In this document: piece by piece, positions 36,154 through 54,300 of the stretch
How positions within the stretch are numbered: position 1 is the first letter of the stretch
Layout: each line of letters starts with the position of its first letter
Assembly (NCBI GenBank): GCA_005281725.1
Contig: SSBO01000014.1
Location: forward strand, 294,789-358,788
Direction: 5' to 3'
DNA: 64,000 bases
From: Wuchereria bancrofti
Taxonomy: Eukaryota > Nematoda > Chromadorea > Rhabditida > Onchocercidae
The notes under the pieces: generated by a model
Seen by the model: only the letters and a program-made list of their open reading frames with translations
What the model was told of the DNA's origin: nothing
The model's database searches: none
Made by a program: the position numbers and the translations under genes

Positions 36154-39100
36154 ATGCCTGCCGTGAAAGGGGATGGAATGCGCGGCCTTGCCGTTTTCAT
36201 ATCGGATATTCGGAATTGTAAAAGTAAGGAAGCAGAATTGAAACGAATCAACAGAGAGTTGGCAAATATTCGCAGCAAATTTAAAGGTTTTTTCAACTTT
36301 TTTTTATCTTTAGTTTTCTGCGTAAAATAGGAGTGATATTGGTATGCTTGCTATTCCACTAAAGGTTCAGTCTGTTTCTGCTATGCGTGTGAAAATTCAA
36401 TATACCTGTCTTTTTTTACGAAACATTTCCAGTTAACAAAACGAAATTAATGAAAGTTGCAGCCCAGTAATCTGAACTTCTTTAACATCTATATAGTGCT
36501 TTAGATAATTTAACATAGGTTATTTCACAAAAATTTATGATTAAGTTTTGTAGGTGATAAAATGATTGATGGTTATCAGAAAAAGAAATACGTTTGTAAA
36601 CTTCTGTTCATCTTCCTTCTTGGCAATGATATTGATTTCGGCCATATGGAAGCGACTAATTTATTAAGTTCAAATAAATACACCGAGAAACAAATTGTAA
36701 GTTTCATTTTCCTGTGTTAATTGAAAGGGAATCTGTTAGAGTGACTGATGCCACCTGATAAAAAGAATCTGTTGGTTTCATATAAGGACCATTTGCACTT
36801 TTCATTTTTTGAGATCAGACTTACTGTTTCCTTATTGTTTTTGTATTAATTTCTTTTCCAGGGTTATCTTTTTATTTCGGTACTGATAAATAATAATTCC
36901 GATTTGATCAAATTGATTATTCAATCAATAAAGAATGATCTCCAGTCACGCAATCCAGTTCATGTTAATTTGGCATTACAATGCATTTCAAACATTGGTA
37001 GTAAAGACATGGCTGAAGCATTTGCTCAAGATCTACCTAAATTGCTGGTTTCCGGGTAATTCTTTTTCGATATGATTTGGAATTCTGGTGTTTTAAAATT
37101 ATTTCAAAAGCGCTACATCTATTATTGCTTCTGGGAATTCCCCTTCACAAAGGATCAGTTTCGTATATCATAAAACTAGCATAAATTTAACCTTTATATT
37201 GTCATAGATTTACATTTCTTTCTTTTTTAGATTATTAAGAAAACGCTGTTAGTGGTATAGCTATTCTATTTTATACCTTATTTTAGGGATACAATCGATT
37301 TTGTGAAACAAAGCGCAGCATTATGCCTGTTAAAACTGTTCAGGATATGCCCAGATGTTTTACGGCCCAGCGAATTTTCCTCTCGTATTGTTCATCTATT
37401 AAATGACCAGCATTTGGTATAGTTTCAGTATATGAGGTTTTCATGTCGTTTTTCTGTTTTGAGAGCGATACCGTCGCCCATTTGCAGAAATTTAGGCTCT
37501 TATTTGTTTGTCTTCTTTCTACCTAAATTCTTTTATTCGTCTTTTTTTTAGAAATTTCGAGTTTTAAATTTTTAGCTGAAATTATTTTCAGGGTGTTGTT
37601 ACATCAGCTGCTTCGCTAATCGAAGCATTGTCCAAAAAATGGCCTGATGAATATAAAGGATGCATCTCGTTGGCCATTTCAAGGTTAAGTCGAGTAAGGT
37701 TTTTATACGTTTCGATTTGACTTCTCAAACATGTGTCAGCTTTAGAATGACTTACTATTATTTTGTTTCAGAACTGTGCAATATAACCATAATACACCAT
37801 ATCATTTCCTTCAGAAACATCTATATAATTTTTTGAAAATTCATTGCAGATCGTGACTGCTGGTTATACCGACTTGCAAGACTATACTTATTACTTTGTA
37901 CCAGCACCCTGGCTTTGTGTGAAATTATTGAGATTGCTACAAAATTACCCACCACCAGGTGAATCTTTACTCTAATTTCATTTAGTTTTATGTGTTATAA
38001 TGGGTCGCAGCGTGTGCTAACGTAACCTTAACGTTAATTTACAGAAGATCCAAGCAACAAGTCTCGTTTAATGGAATGTTTGGAAGGAATCTTGAATAAA
38101 GCTATGGATGCTCCAAAGTCCAAAAAAGTGCAACATTCGAATGCTAAAAATGCAGTGCTCTTTGAATCAATTGCTCTGATCATCCATATGGATACGGAAC
38201 CAAGTTTGCTTGTTCGAGCTTGCAATCAGCTAGGCACTTTTCTATCTCATCGTGAAACAAATTTAAGGTTAGTAAATATTGCGAAATTCGTCTTTCATTT
38301 TTTTCCATTTCCATTTGATATGCTTAATAGTCATAGCTTGCTAACTATGGAGAATTAAAATAAATGTTTAAAGATTATTTACTGGAGCCATATTCGGAGG
38401 ATTTATGCTCTACTGTTTTCAGCGTGCACATGCATTATTTATAGAAAAATGTGCACATAGCAACCTGTGAGCTAATCTGAGATTTCTTCATATTTCATCC
38501 GTTGTTGGTACTCCTTCTCCATTCAAGTTGTTTTGTACCTAATTTCAATAATAATTTTAGGTACCTTGCTTTGGAATCAATGTGTTTACTGGCAACTTCA
38601 GAATTTTCACATGAAGCCGTGAAAAGACATCAAGAAACAATTATCAATAGTTTGAAAACTGAAAGAGACGTTTCAGTTCGCCAACGTGCAGTTGATCTGC
38701 TCTATGCTATGTGTGATCGGTAAGCTGAACAATTTCTTTTAAATTTTTTAAAAGCAACTAGGATTGTTTAACGAAATTTTTGGTAGTTGTAACAAAGATT
38801 TATGAAGATACCAATTGATTCTACACACTTTTAGATCAAATGCCGCAGAAATTGTTTTTGAGATGTTATCATATCTTGAAACAGCTGACTATTCAATTCG
38901 AGAAGAAATGGTAAAACTAGTACTTTCCTGGTTTCCTGGTTTCATTTTTGAATGGCGTTTCACTATCCTAGTTTTTGGTTTAATTTCAGACATTTACTTC
39001 ATTATTTTACTTTCCCAGGTACTGAAAGTTGCAATTTTGGCTGAAAAATACGCTACGGATTATACTTGGTATGTAGATGTCATCCTAAAATTGATACGAA

Positions 39101-42100
39101 TTGCTGGTGATTACGTATCCGAAGAAGTCTGGTATCGTGTTATTCAAATTGTTGTCAACAGAGAGGATGTACAAGGCTATGCAGCTAAAACTGTTTTTGA
39201 AGCATTACAGGTAATGAATTCAGGTTCATACTAATGTACGGATTGTCTAAAATCATTTTATGTTTTTATTTCTGTGCAAAGTAAGTATGAATAGGATTTG
39301 TGGAGGAATTCGATTTCAGAGACCAGCTTGTCATGAAAATATGGTCAAGGTTGGAGGCTACATATTGGGAGAATTTGGAAACTTGATAGCTGGAGATGCT
39401 CGGTCAAGGTTAGTTTTTTTTTTTTTTTTGTACATGTTAAATTAGCTGTATTTCGTCTCATTTTAAAGTCCCAAGCAATAGTGGATTTTGAGCATGTTTT
39501 TTTTTTTTATAGTCGCTATGTTACGGAATTATATTACAGCCCACAAGTTCAGTTTGAACTCTTACACAGCAAGTATCATTTATGCTCCATTGCAACGAGA
39601 TCCCTTCTGTTGTCAACATACGTGAAATTCTGCAATTTGTTCCCAGAAATCAAAGGAATGATTCAAGAAGTAAGTACACGGCATTTACACTGTTTATAGC
39701 ATTATTTGCCCTATAAAGAATGCATATTTTATATTTTTTTTATTTTTAGGTTTTTCGCATGGATCACAATTTGCGTAATCCCGACGCTGAGTTGCAGCAA
39801 CGTGCTGTAGAATATCTTCAGTTATCCAAAGTTGCTTCTCCTGATGTTCTTGCAACGGTATTATTTTTTATTCAGTACCAGTTACTTTTCATGGATCCTT
39901 TCATTAGTGCTAAATTTATTAATGAATTTCAGATACTGGAAGAAATGCCACCCTTCCCAGAGAAAGAAAGCTCTTTGTTGGCTAAATTGAAAAAATCGAA
40001 ACCACATGTCGAAGAGCTTGTAAATCAGGCTGCTGAAAAGAAGCAGCGTCCGACTGCAATGATGAATCATGTAAGTTTTTTTTTTTCTTTTTAATGTAAT
40101 TTGGTTGTATTAGTATTGTATGTGAACTTTACTGGATAAAAGTCCTATTTTACGTGGTCTCTCATTTCAGGACACAAAGCAAACATCAGGCCAGTTACTG
40201 GATATTAGTCCCGGTTTGGAAACCAAGGCTCTGGTAGATATATTTAGTGCTCCAGCTGCAGCAAATGGTGTACAATCGACAATGGCTCCAACAAATGGTG
40301 AACCTGCTGTGGATAATTATCCAGATGTTCTAAAGTTAGCACTTCACATTCAATTTTAAGTTGTCTGTTATAGATTTACAATTGAAGAAATTTTGTCAAA
40401 TATAATAAAATATTTTAAAGAAATGGATTTATGTTATAGGTTCGCAACAAAGAATAGTGGTGTGCTTTACGAAGATTCTACAATTCAAATTGGGTATAAA
40501 TTAGAAACCCGAGCTAACCTTGCACGCTTAGGAATGTTTTATGGGAATAAAACTAATTATTCATTCACTGATTTTAGCCCAAGCTTGTTTTGCTCCGGAA
40601 TTCTTAGCACTCAATTAATTGCACAGGTATTATTAGTTTTACGGTTTTGTCGTGATTAATTCAGTAGGAGTATTATTTTAATCTTCATTATCAGCTAGTT
40701 TTAATGCAGCAATGGTGTTCTGGAAATTGCTTCTGCATTAGAATTCCTGTCACAGTAAGAATACTGCGGAAATTATTGATGCAATATAAATAGTGTTCTG
40801 AAATTAGTTTTTCAAAAATGTGCTTTTCACTGAGTTGAAGTTTTTATTGCAGTGCAAAGCAGTAGATAGTACGATCACAGGTGGATCACAAGTGCAGCAG
40901 TTAATCAATTTTGTATGCGAGCAGGAATTTCATCGTTGTCCTCTTCTTCACCTCATTTTCACTTTTTCGTAAGTTTTCAGTTCAGTGGAATTTGTATAAG
41001 CTGTTAGAAAATTGCTTTTGTTATATGTATTCGATTTTGTGCTGCTTAAACTAGTGTAGTGCTTGTGTAACTTTAATATAATAGATTGACGTATTTTTTA
41101 CTTCTGGTTTCTTAAATTCTGGAATTAAGTCATCATTTGGCTTTTTAACATTCATGAAGAGGAGAAATACGCAGTTTTGGAATTTTCTGAAAGTTGAACA
41201 TTATTTTAATATGATTTTACTCCCACTGTTGAGTAAGTTTCACTTTCAGTGATGTTAGCAATAGACAGCAATCTTTTGACAAGACTTTTGCACTTCCAAT
41301 TTTTATCAATAAGTTTTTCGAACCAACGGATATGTCCTCAGAACAGTTCTTCACTCGCTGGAAGCAACTTTCTCAGTATGTCACATATTTTCTCTCTCCC
41401 TCGTCTGTATTTCCTCTTTTATTGTTTAACGTTATCAAAAAGTTAAGAAAAAATGACAGCAGGCATTATTTACAGATCAACTCAAGAAAATCAGAAAATA
41501 TTTCCTGCGAAATTACCGATAGATCGAGAACAGATTAGAACAAAAGTAATTTATCAACTTTATTCTGTTGTTTTTCAGTCTTTTTTATGCAACAAGATGC
41601 GTTTTCTGAATTACCGGTTCATTTTACTTAAGAAAAATCTGAAATTTAATTTACGTAGAGTCCCAAATTTTCTTCAGAGGGATTCTTATAAAAGTAAAAT
41701 TTCATAAAGAATGAAAATAAAAATGAAAAGATCGGAAGTATACTTGTGAAATTGCATTATAACTAAGGTAATGGCAATTAAAAAAGTAATTTTTGAAGCT
41801 GAATGGTTTTGGACCTCGGTTGTTACAAGAAGTAGATCCAAATCCGGAGAATTACGTTTGTGCCGGAATAGTTAATACGAAAATGCAGCAAATCGGTACT
41901 CTTATTCGTTTGGAGCCGAATAAACAAGCAAAGGTTGTTTGTTTACTTGCTATTTTAATTTTTATATGATGTCGGCTGCACAGCAACGTAGTATTTGTGT
42001 TTGTCCTATGCTAATTAGTATAAAATTTCAATCATATTGGAATTTATTATTACGCTATGTTTTCTTCTGCTCATATTGGTGCATGTTATGTTTTCCATTA

Positions 42101-42224
42101 GGCTATTGACGATCTAATCACTGTTTCATCATTTGAATATTTACAGATGTATCGATTGACTGTTCGAAGTTCGCGTGATACTGTTGCAAGTCACTTGTGC
42201 GACATACTATCGCAGCAATTTTGA
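36154..42224 (+). CDS. apa-2: AP-2 complex subunit alpha (alpha-adaptin), 21 exons, 942 aa
   Basis: Large subunit of the clathrin adaptor AP-2, which links cargo, PI(4,5)P2 and clathrin at the plasma membrane. Exons: 36154-36286, 36554-36696, 36862-37055, 37287-37416, 37592-37693, 37850-37958, 38045-38267, 38561-38719, 38835-38910, 39019-39210, 39320-39408, 39513-39669, 39750-39857, 39933-40070, 40171-40334, 40440-40626, 40853-40968, 41250-41375, 41476-41545, 41799-41933, 42147-42224; 2829 nt, phases close. The protein starts [20 protein letters not shown] and has the adaptin trunk of helical repeats ([49 protein letters not shown]), a short hinge (about 650-705) and the two-part appendage with FFTRWKQL, whose Trp sits in the peptide-binding platform, ending in LCDILSQQF. 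Length matches animal alpha-adaptins (about 940). The acceptor before 41799 (TTTTTGAAG) is atypical. Complete and apparently functional. Confidence 0.96.
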
Positions 42225-44721
42225 TTTTATTTAATGGTTGTTATAACTTGAGCTAACCTCACTAGTTATTTGAAATCAGATAATGAAAAAAAAAAGAAAA
42301 AAAAAACTATATTCATATGATAATGACAATTATCGAGTATTATCGAAAATTATCGGATAAAAAAAAAAACTATATTCATATGGTAATGAAAAATTATCAG
42401 GTAGAAAGACTATAAACAAACGAATTTGTATTCTATGCTTTTTCATCTACATGCATTCATATATTTAAAGAGACATGCATTCATATATTATCAGTGCAAG
42501 CATACGTAGTAAACACTATATAATTTTATGATAATATAGTGATTAATGATTATGTACAGTGCTACAATGGGAGGATTTTTTTTTAAATTATACATGGGTA
42601 TATTATGTATTTTGTTATTAATAAGCTTACATTATCAATGTGTAAGCATAATACTGTTTCCTTTTTGATGCTTTTTTTCTAGGTTAGTTCTGTTGTATAA
42701 GGAATTATCAGAAGTTTATTTATTTCTATCTTTTCATTATTCCAGAGCAACTATGAAGGGTTCGTTTGTATTATTATTATTTGTTTATCACTTATTATTA
42801 TAATTATCGTAAGTAGATACTTCAAATTGATTTTTAGTTTTTTTTTTTTTTTTAAGAAATTTGTATTTCAAGAAATTAATTGTATTTTTTGTAAAGCTAT
42901 AGACGGTGATATTGAAACTAAAAGAATGGTTGGATAATGTATGAGGTGCTAAATTTTATTTTATTGTTATGGTATATATTTCGGAATGTTGAAAAGTTTC
43001 TTCCAATTTTGCTAGAAATTAAGTATTTTTGAAAGAAATATTCAAAGTAAAAATAAAGGTATGTGGTAGTGAAAGATCTTCAATGTTAGAGATTTCTGTG
43101 TATCGTGGTTTGATTGATTTATCACAGATTACAAATGATGATGTTTAGCATATTAGCTATATTAATTGCATTACTTTAGTTGCTTATTATTTCATTTATT
43201 ATTTAAATTATTTAAATAGTAATTCCACATTTTGGCAAATTTATTGTTATGCAATATTCCATTTTCTATTGTAGAAGGCGGATTTCTTTTTTTTTTTTTT
43301 TCAAAAATTTCATATATTCCGTGTGATAATTAAGGATGGAACTGTGTTATCATTCCTTATGATGTAAATATTGCTGTCTTTTTAACTTTCAAATAGCCAT
43401 TTCGTTATCAAATTCGTTTCATTATGAAATTGACAAATTTCTTTTCGCTTGTTAGAAATGCATCTCTGTCGAATATGCTTAATGAATTAATTCATTAGGC
43501 ATAATTTTTCACACAGTTTGACTAAATTTTTTTAATAGATTAATGTGAATGATTAATTCTCGATTAGATCAATTATTTAAGAATTTCCAGAACATAATTA
43601 AGCACATTCGAATTATTTTTTTCTTTTCCTATCTAACATATGCTGCTGATTCCTTTTTTTCTTTTTTTTTTTTTTTGTCGAAAAGTCACTTTATTTAGAA
43701 TTGTAGCTGTGTTTAATTTATTTTATTGAATAAATTATTATCTGTGATAATTATGCTTATAGACTAACATTATCACCAAGTATTCATGTATCATCATGGG
43801 GGATTATCTACCCTTCGGTATACAATTCTCTTATTACAAGCCTAATTAATTTATCTCATCTGCAACAATAATATAAAAATTCGTCACATATACGTAGGAA
43901 TTACTTGAAATGAAATTTTTTAAACAGCTTAAATTTGTGTGGTAATATGATTAATGGTAAATATAAGGTGAAATTATTTGTTAGAAGATGAAATTGTTAT
44001 AATTCACGGAATATATCATATTTCACTTGGTAATATCTTTTTTTTTTTTGGAAATTGTAGGTAAAATTTAGTTTATTGCCGTTGATAAAGGAAGAAATTT
44101 AATAAATCGGTTATAATTATCGAAGGTGTCACCCGGAACTAAGTTTGAAATGGTGAGGCATTAAGACGAGTTGCATAATCGAGTATTTAATAATTTCAAA
44201 TCATTCATTAATTTCAGTCAGTGGTGTGGTTTGAATTAAATTTCTTTCACTTTCCTGTTCTTACATATATTATTTATCTTTCTATATGATATTCATCATA
44301 TTTGTTAAGAAATATCAAAAAAAAAAAAAAAGCAACAATTTGTTTTTCGTTATATTTTAAGTGTCGCAGAGGGAAAAAAGAAACTGATAAAAAAAGATAA
44401 TGAGAAAATAACACAGTTAAGTAATGCACGATTTGAATTTCTTTTTTTTTTTCAATTTGTTCAAATCAAATTTAAGTTTCAATATACTTTTTTCTCTTGG
44501 ATTGCTTCAATTTTTGAGCTGTATGATTTGAATTAAATTTGTTTGAATTTTCTGTTTTTATATATTTTGTTATCTTATCTTATTTACTTTTTTTTTCTTT
44601 GAAACAGAAAGAAGTGTTTATATGGATCAATTATTTTTGTGTTTATGATCTTTAAAACGAAGGTTACTGTATTTGTTAACTGATCATTGATCACCTGTGA
44701 ATTTAATCAATTTTCATTTTA
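42225..44721. other. Intergenic between AP-2 alpha and PI4K2
   Basis: No exon seen. Short local duplications occur near 42290-42410 (two copies of a poly(A) run followed by CTATATTCATATG and TAATGA, then a TTATC-rich stretch) and near 42450-42490 (two copies of ACATGCATTCATATAT). The rest is unique AT-rich DNA. Confidence 0.6.
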
Positions 44722-44727
44722 TTTCAG
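44722..44727 (+). other. Probable trans-splice acceptor of the PI4K2 gene
   Basis: TTTCAG 62 nt before the ATG at 44790. One tiny upstream frame (ATG AGG ATT TAA) lies between them. Confidence 0.4.
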
Positions 44728-44789
44728 TGGTGTTTATATGAGGATTTAATAATTTGATTGTAACTGATTTCGACTAATATTTATTAACA

Positions 44790-47681
<2,892 letters not shown>

Positions 47682-48338
47682 TTATTTTGCATCTTCCAAT
47701 TTGCTGGTTTTCATAACGATAACTGTCTTTGTTCTTCTTTCTAAAATTATAAAATAAAAAAAAAGGAAAAAAAAAATTAATGAATAAGAAAAAAAAGTTG
47801 AATTTTGATCCATTTATTACGGTTGTTAAGAAAAAAGAAAGATCAAAAAACTTTTTTTTTTTATTTTTTGAAAAGCCATTCCTATTGTTAGTATATAATG
47901 CTAGCAAATATAAGCACATAAAAATGATAATGATTAATTTTAAAGAAAATTTTTATCATAATCATCTAACATGCTGGTTGCCAATAGTTATTGTAATAGT
48001 AAGAGTAAGAGTAATAGTAACAGCAGTAATAGTAGTAGTAAGTAGTAAGTAGTAGTAGTAGTAATAGCGGTAGTATTAGTGGCAGTTCAACATTTCGCTC
48101 GAATTGTTAATTTTATGGAAATTGGAAGTTTTATTAATAGTAATTATTCTTTTTATTCTTGAGATGTTTGAGATGGAGTACTTGTCTCTGAAAAAAAAAA
48201 AAAAGAGGAAAGAAGAAAAAGAAGAAAGAATTATTGGTTAATGCAAAAATTTTTTTTTTTTTAATTGTTAATAATATAATTTAAGCTACTTTTTTTTTAA
48301 AATATCTTTGATAAAAAAAATTTCAATTTTAATTGATT

Positions 48339-51300
48339 TTATTTTGCATCTTCCAATTTGCTGGTTTTCATAACGATAACTGTCTTTGTTCTTCTTTCTA
48401 AAATTATAAAATAAAAAAAAAGGAAAAAAAAAACGAAAAATTTACTAAGAATAATTTTTTGCAATCGAATACAATAAATGAATTAACGAAATAATTTAAA
48501 GTAAATTAGATAAAGTTTTATTTTTTAATGATGGAAACTAATTGTTTAATCGTATCTTAGCAAATAACAATATCATCAATGTACTATGAGGAAATATTAA
48601 TTTAAAAATTTTTTTACTATAAAATATTGCTGAAATGTAAGAAATTTTCCATCTTCATATTTTGTTATGAAAATAACACAATATGAAAAGAATAATACCT
48701 TCAATTTCCTTTGATGGTGCTAGAGTTTCAATTTTGATTTTATCTGAAGTTGTACTTCCAACCATTGATGGATGATACGATGATGTTGAAATGTGTGATT
48801 CACGTTGCGTATCTGCAAAATTTTTCTTTTTAAATATAAATTAATTAGATTTAAAAAATTTCTATGTAATCAATAAGATTTAAAAAAAAAAAAAAATTGA
48901 ATCTTAAATTCATTTCTTTCTTTTAACTAACCATGATATTGTGTTGGTGTAGATGTTCCAAGAGGTGGTGTAAGCGGATTAGAAGCAAATGTTGGTCGTA
49001 TTTGTCTTCTAAAATAATCAATAAATATATTATAAAAATTTTTAATTGAAAAAAAAAAAACAAAAAAACAAAGGGAAAGAAAAAGAAATACTTACGTTGT
49101 TCCTGCAGTCATATAATCTTCTCCTAAATGTGGTAATATACCAGCACTATGAATACCACCAGTACTTCGTAATCCTAAATATCCACCACCAAGTCTTCCA
49201 ATATCACCAGCTAAACTTCGATCAACATAATCACGACGACGTCTCCTTTCATTATCCAATTGTTCTCTCATAATGCTAAGTTGATTTTCCAATTGTTTAA
49301 TACGATTTTGTTGTGTACGTTCACGATTTTCAATTATTCGTTCAATCTTAAATATATATATTTATATATATATATTTTTTTTTATTAAAATTTAAAAATA
49401 TACATATATTTTGATATTATTTATATTTATTTATATATTAAAAAATATTAATAATTTTTTTTTTTTTATTCGAAATGGAATATATTATTGTAGTAATTGA
49501 ATGGTTTTTTTTTTTCTTTTTTTTTTCAACATATATAAAATTTAATGATATGTAAAAATTATAATTTTTCAAAATTTAATGAAACTTTACATAATTAATA
49601 CATACTTGAATTTTTTCATTTCTCATTCGTTGTAATTGTTTATCTTGTTCCTCACGTTGTTTACTACTAATTTCAATGATACGATTACCATTTTCAAATT
49701 CCAGCTGTGCAATTTGTTTTTGCAATTGAGCACAATTTTTGTAAAGTTCCTATAATAAATTATCATTTATAATATTAGGATATTAAAAAAAAAATTTCCA
49801 ATATCATATTTGATTGTTTTTACTCAATTTTTTTAATCATATATGACTAAAAATATAAATGAAAGAGCGAAGGGGAAAAAAAAAAGCCAAAGTAAAAATT
49901 TGAAATTCTTTATTCATGAAAAAAATTTTTGGTATAAATAAATTATTTATCACAAATTTTCAATATATCTCTAAATATTTAATACAAATAAACTGTTTAT
50001 TTGTAAAACCTTATTTTCTCTTTCCATTGCATTCAATGATTTCTCAATAGCTTCACGTTGTAAGGCAGTTTCACGGATTGCTGCATCGGTACGTCGTTTT
50101 TCATTCTCTAACTATAATTTCATTATTATCAAAAATAATACCGGAAATACTTTATTCTGTTTATTTGTTCTATTTGATTAATTCTAATTTATGAATAAAA
50201 TTATCGAATATTATAAAAAGGTAGTCATAAAGTTATTGATAATTATAAATTTTCATAATGCATTTTGAAAATAATTACCATTTCAATTTTTTTAATAAAT
50301 GTAATCCGATCACGTTTGTTATTTTCAAGTTGGCCTATCATTGTTCTCTTTTCACCCTCTAATTGTGTTAATCTTCGTTGAATTTCATCAAGTTCACGTT
50401 GTAGTATTCTTCGTTCATTCTTACAACTTTCAACTTGTTGCCTAAGATCATCTTCTGTTGTTCTTTGTGATGATGTTACCTGAAATTTTTAAACATTTCA
50501 TTATTAGGAATTAAAAGGATTAGTAAAAGAAAAGGAAAAAAAAAAGATATGACTTCTATAAAATATTCATTATATCTTCCCTGGAATACAATATATAAAT
50601 TTATAAAAAGATAAGAAAGAGTGGAAAAAAGATAAGATAAAGTAAAACAGGAATTTAAAAAAAAAAAAAAAAAGAAATGTAAGATAAAGTAAAATAGTAA
50701 TTATGAGAAAATTTAAGATGAAGTGAAAAATAACAATTTAACAATTAGTAAAAATAAATGTATATTTATCAAATAGAAAACCTTTTCAAGAGCTGATAAT
50801 CTTTCTTCGAGACGATTTTTCTCTGCATGAGCATCTTGTAATTGTCGTTGCAAATCAGATGCTCGACCGCTTAAATCACGCATACGTTGCTTAAAATCAC
50901 GTAGTTCACTTCGTGCTGTTGTTAATTCATGCTCAAGTTGTTGCTTTTGATTATTTGCATTTGTTAGATCATTTTGTGTTCCAGTTATCTGAAAATTTTT
51001 ATTGAATTAATAAAAAAAGAAAAAAAAAAGAAATCTATATAAAAGTTATATAGTAATAGTAATAAATATGGAGTATCAAATATAAAATATAAATAAAAAT
51101 TATGATTTAATAATTGAATAAAAGAAATATGAAATGAAATAAATTTTACTTGATCACGAAGAATTTGATATTCACTAATTGTTCTTGATTGATGATCTGA
51201 AGTTTTTCGAAGTTCCATTTCAACACTTTCAGCTTTTGAAAGTTCTCTTTTCAATCTTTCCATATCTTCTTTCATATCGGTACATTTTATTTCACTTAAT

Positions 51301-54300
51301 TGTAATTGTCCAGATAGTTCTTTTATTCGTTCAGTCAAAGACTAAAAAAACAAAAATAAAAAATTTAAACTTGTAGTATAATTTTTAACAAAAAATAAAT
51401 GATGAAGTGTTAAAAAAAAAAAAAAAAAAAAAAAAGAGTGTAAAAAATTATTTCATTTACCTGTTTTTCACTTTCAAGATTTGTTTGCAATAGATTAAGT
51501 CGTTGTGTTTCACCTTCCTTATCTCGAAGTTTACTTTCAAGTTGGAAACGATTAGCATCCCATTGTTCTTCATGTTCACGTAAAGTTCGTAAATCAGCTT
51601 GTGTACTTTCCAAATCATTACGTAAATTTTTTAATTGTTCCTATTAATAAAATATATTTATAAATTACATAAATGTATGATAAAAATTTAATTTATTATT
51701 TTACAAATAATTTTGATGCATTATTTAGTGATAGTTAAAAATTAATTTGCTAACATTAAGATGTCGTAATTGTGCATCTTTTCCACGTGCTTCCAAATCT
51801 GCTGCTACCATTTTAGCTTTTAATTGACGTCGTTCTTCATCTCGTTGTTTTAATGCTTCTTCTTGTGAACGTAACAATTGTTTAGCTGATGCTAATCGTA
51901 CTTCTAATGCACGTTTCTCTACAATTTAAAACATTTAATTTCTTTTTTTTAGTTTTTTTTTTTTGAAAAAAAAAAAAAAAAAAAGTAAAATGAATTATTT
52001 TATTAATTTATTATTTACCTTCTTCCATATCGGTTAAATTTTCTTCAATAGTTTTATAGCGTGTTTCATGTTTATGAATGGTTGTGTGAGTATCGCTCGT
52101 CTTTTTCTTCAGACGATCAAGAGCCTCACGGTACTCATTCTGTAATATTCATAATTTATTATTTATAATGATAATCTTAAAAATTAAAAAATACAATATT
52201 TAATTGTTTATGAATTCAAAAATTAAAAAAAGAAAAAAAAATTTGTTTTTTTTTTTTTTTAATATAATTTTTAAGATTAATATTTATGAAATAATACTTA
52301 CTCGTTCACGCTCTAATCGTTCAATTCGACCAATTAATGTTTGAAGAGTATTTTCAAGTTGATTAATATCAAGCGTTTCACCGATATTAATAGTTGTTGC
52401 TGTAACAGTTTAATATTAAATTATATGCAACCATTATAATTATGTAATTTAATTTAGTGAAAATAAATATTTCTAAATTTATTTCATAATTCAAATATAG
52501 AATTTAATATACGTATATTTTTTTTTCCTTGTTATTATCATTTAATATATTTGCTAAGTAAAACAAAAAAAAAAAAAAAAAAAAAAAACTGATTAACTAC
52601 TAGGGCGTCCTCCCGCAGTGGTATACTCAACGGTTGGTGGTGGAAAAGGAATTGGACGTGGAATTTCAGTTTCAATCAATTTATCACGATCAGCATCTTC
52701 CTGAAATATTAAAAATGAATAGTAGGAATAGTAATAATAATAATGATAGTAAATAATAATAGTAATAACAATAGTAATAATAATAAAATTTTGAATTTTC
52801 CATGATATATTTTTGTTACTTTTTATAGCTATTTAGCAAAAAAAAAAGTGAAATTTCACTCAAAATTTAATTATTTATATAATTACCTTTACTTTATGTA
52901 ATGTTATCGCATGTGTTGTAACAGAATAGAAGCGTTTAAGTGAATCAGCCATAATATCTCTTTCATTTTCCACTTTATTATAATCATGTTGTAGTGATGT
53001 TAAACGTTGTTCCGTATTTTCAAATCGTGACTGAAAAAATTTACAAAATATTTTTATAAAATACATTTGAAAAAAAAAAAATATGTATATAATATATGTA
53101 AATATAAAAATTTAAATATATGTATAATGCTATAAGTAAAAAAAAGAAAATATATTTAAAAATGTATATTTAATTCATATATGTTTGAAAAAATGTATAT
53201 TTAAAAAAAGGTGTATTTAAAAAAAAATGTATATTTGAGCAAAAAAATTGTACATTTATAAAAATGTATATTTGAGCAAAAAAATTGTACATTTATAAAA
53301 ATGTATATTTAATTAAAATTAGAAATAAAAAAAGAAAAGAAGAGAAAAAAAAAATTTTAATATCAATAAAAAAAAAATGATTTATTTATTTATTTATTTA
53401 ACCTTTAAATCAGCTAATTCATATTTTCGTGATTCTAATTCTTGCAATGCATTAAGACGTCCATCTTCAGCAGCTCGATGTGCATTTGCTAAATCTTCCA
53501 AAGATGATTGATATTCATCTGTTCGACGTACCATTTGATCTTTACCAAATTGTAACTCTTGTTGTAATTTAGTAACTTCAGAGCGTAAAGTATTACGTTC
53601 TGTTTCAGCAGCAATAAGCTAAAAAGAATTTTTTTTTTTTTTTTTTTTTGAAATTTTAATTATTATTGCAAATTTATTAATGTTAAAGAAAAAAAAAATT
53701 ATAAAATTAACATACTTTATCTGAGGTATCACGAAGATTTTGGCGCATTTTATTCATTTTAACATCAAATGATTGTACCAATTGAGTAAGATGATCTGAT
53801 TGTTTCACTTTATCACGATAAATATTTTGTAATCGTTCTCGCTAAAATTTGAAATTTTTATTGAATTTTACTATTTTCTTTTTTGTACAACATATAAAGA
53901 AATTTTAAATTATAATAGAAATAGAAAATGAAAAAATTTACTTCTGCTTTAAGATGATCAAGGACATTTTTTTGTTCTTTAATTGTTACTTCATGTTGTT
54001 GAATTTTATTTCTAAGACGTTCAAGTTCAGATTCTTGATTGTTATTTGTGCTCTATAATTTTAAAAATTTTTTAGTATTATTTTTTCTTCATTTATTTTT
54101 GTATGATAAATTTTAACAAAAATTTTCTTTCCCTCTTTTTTTTTTTCCTTTTTTTTCTTTTTTTTTTTTTTTAAACTTAGTTAAATTTTTATTTGTATAA
54201 TTTTGATTGATTTTATCATTCAAATATTAATGATAGAAATTTTCATTCACCTTAAGTAAATCATATTCTCTTTGTAAAATTTCTAACTCATTTCGTGTTT

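Noticed and set aside
49046..49273. Plus-strand frame opposite a rootletin exon
   Set aside because: It is a shadow of the minus-strand coding exon 49096-49346, which has correct splice sites and phase.
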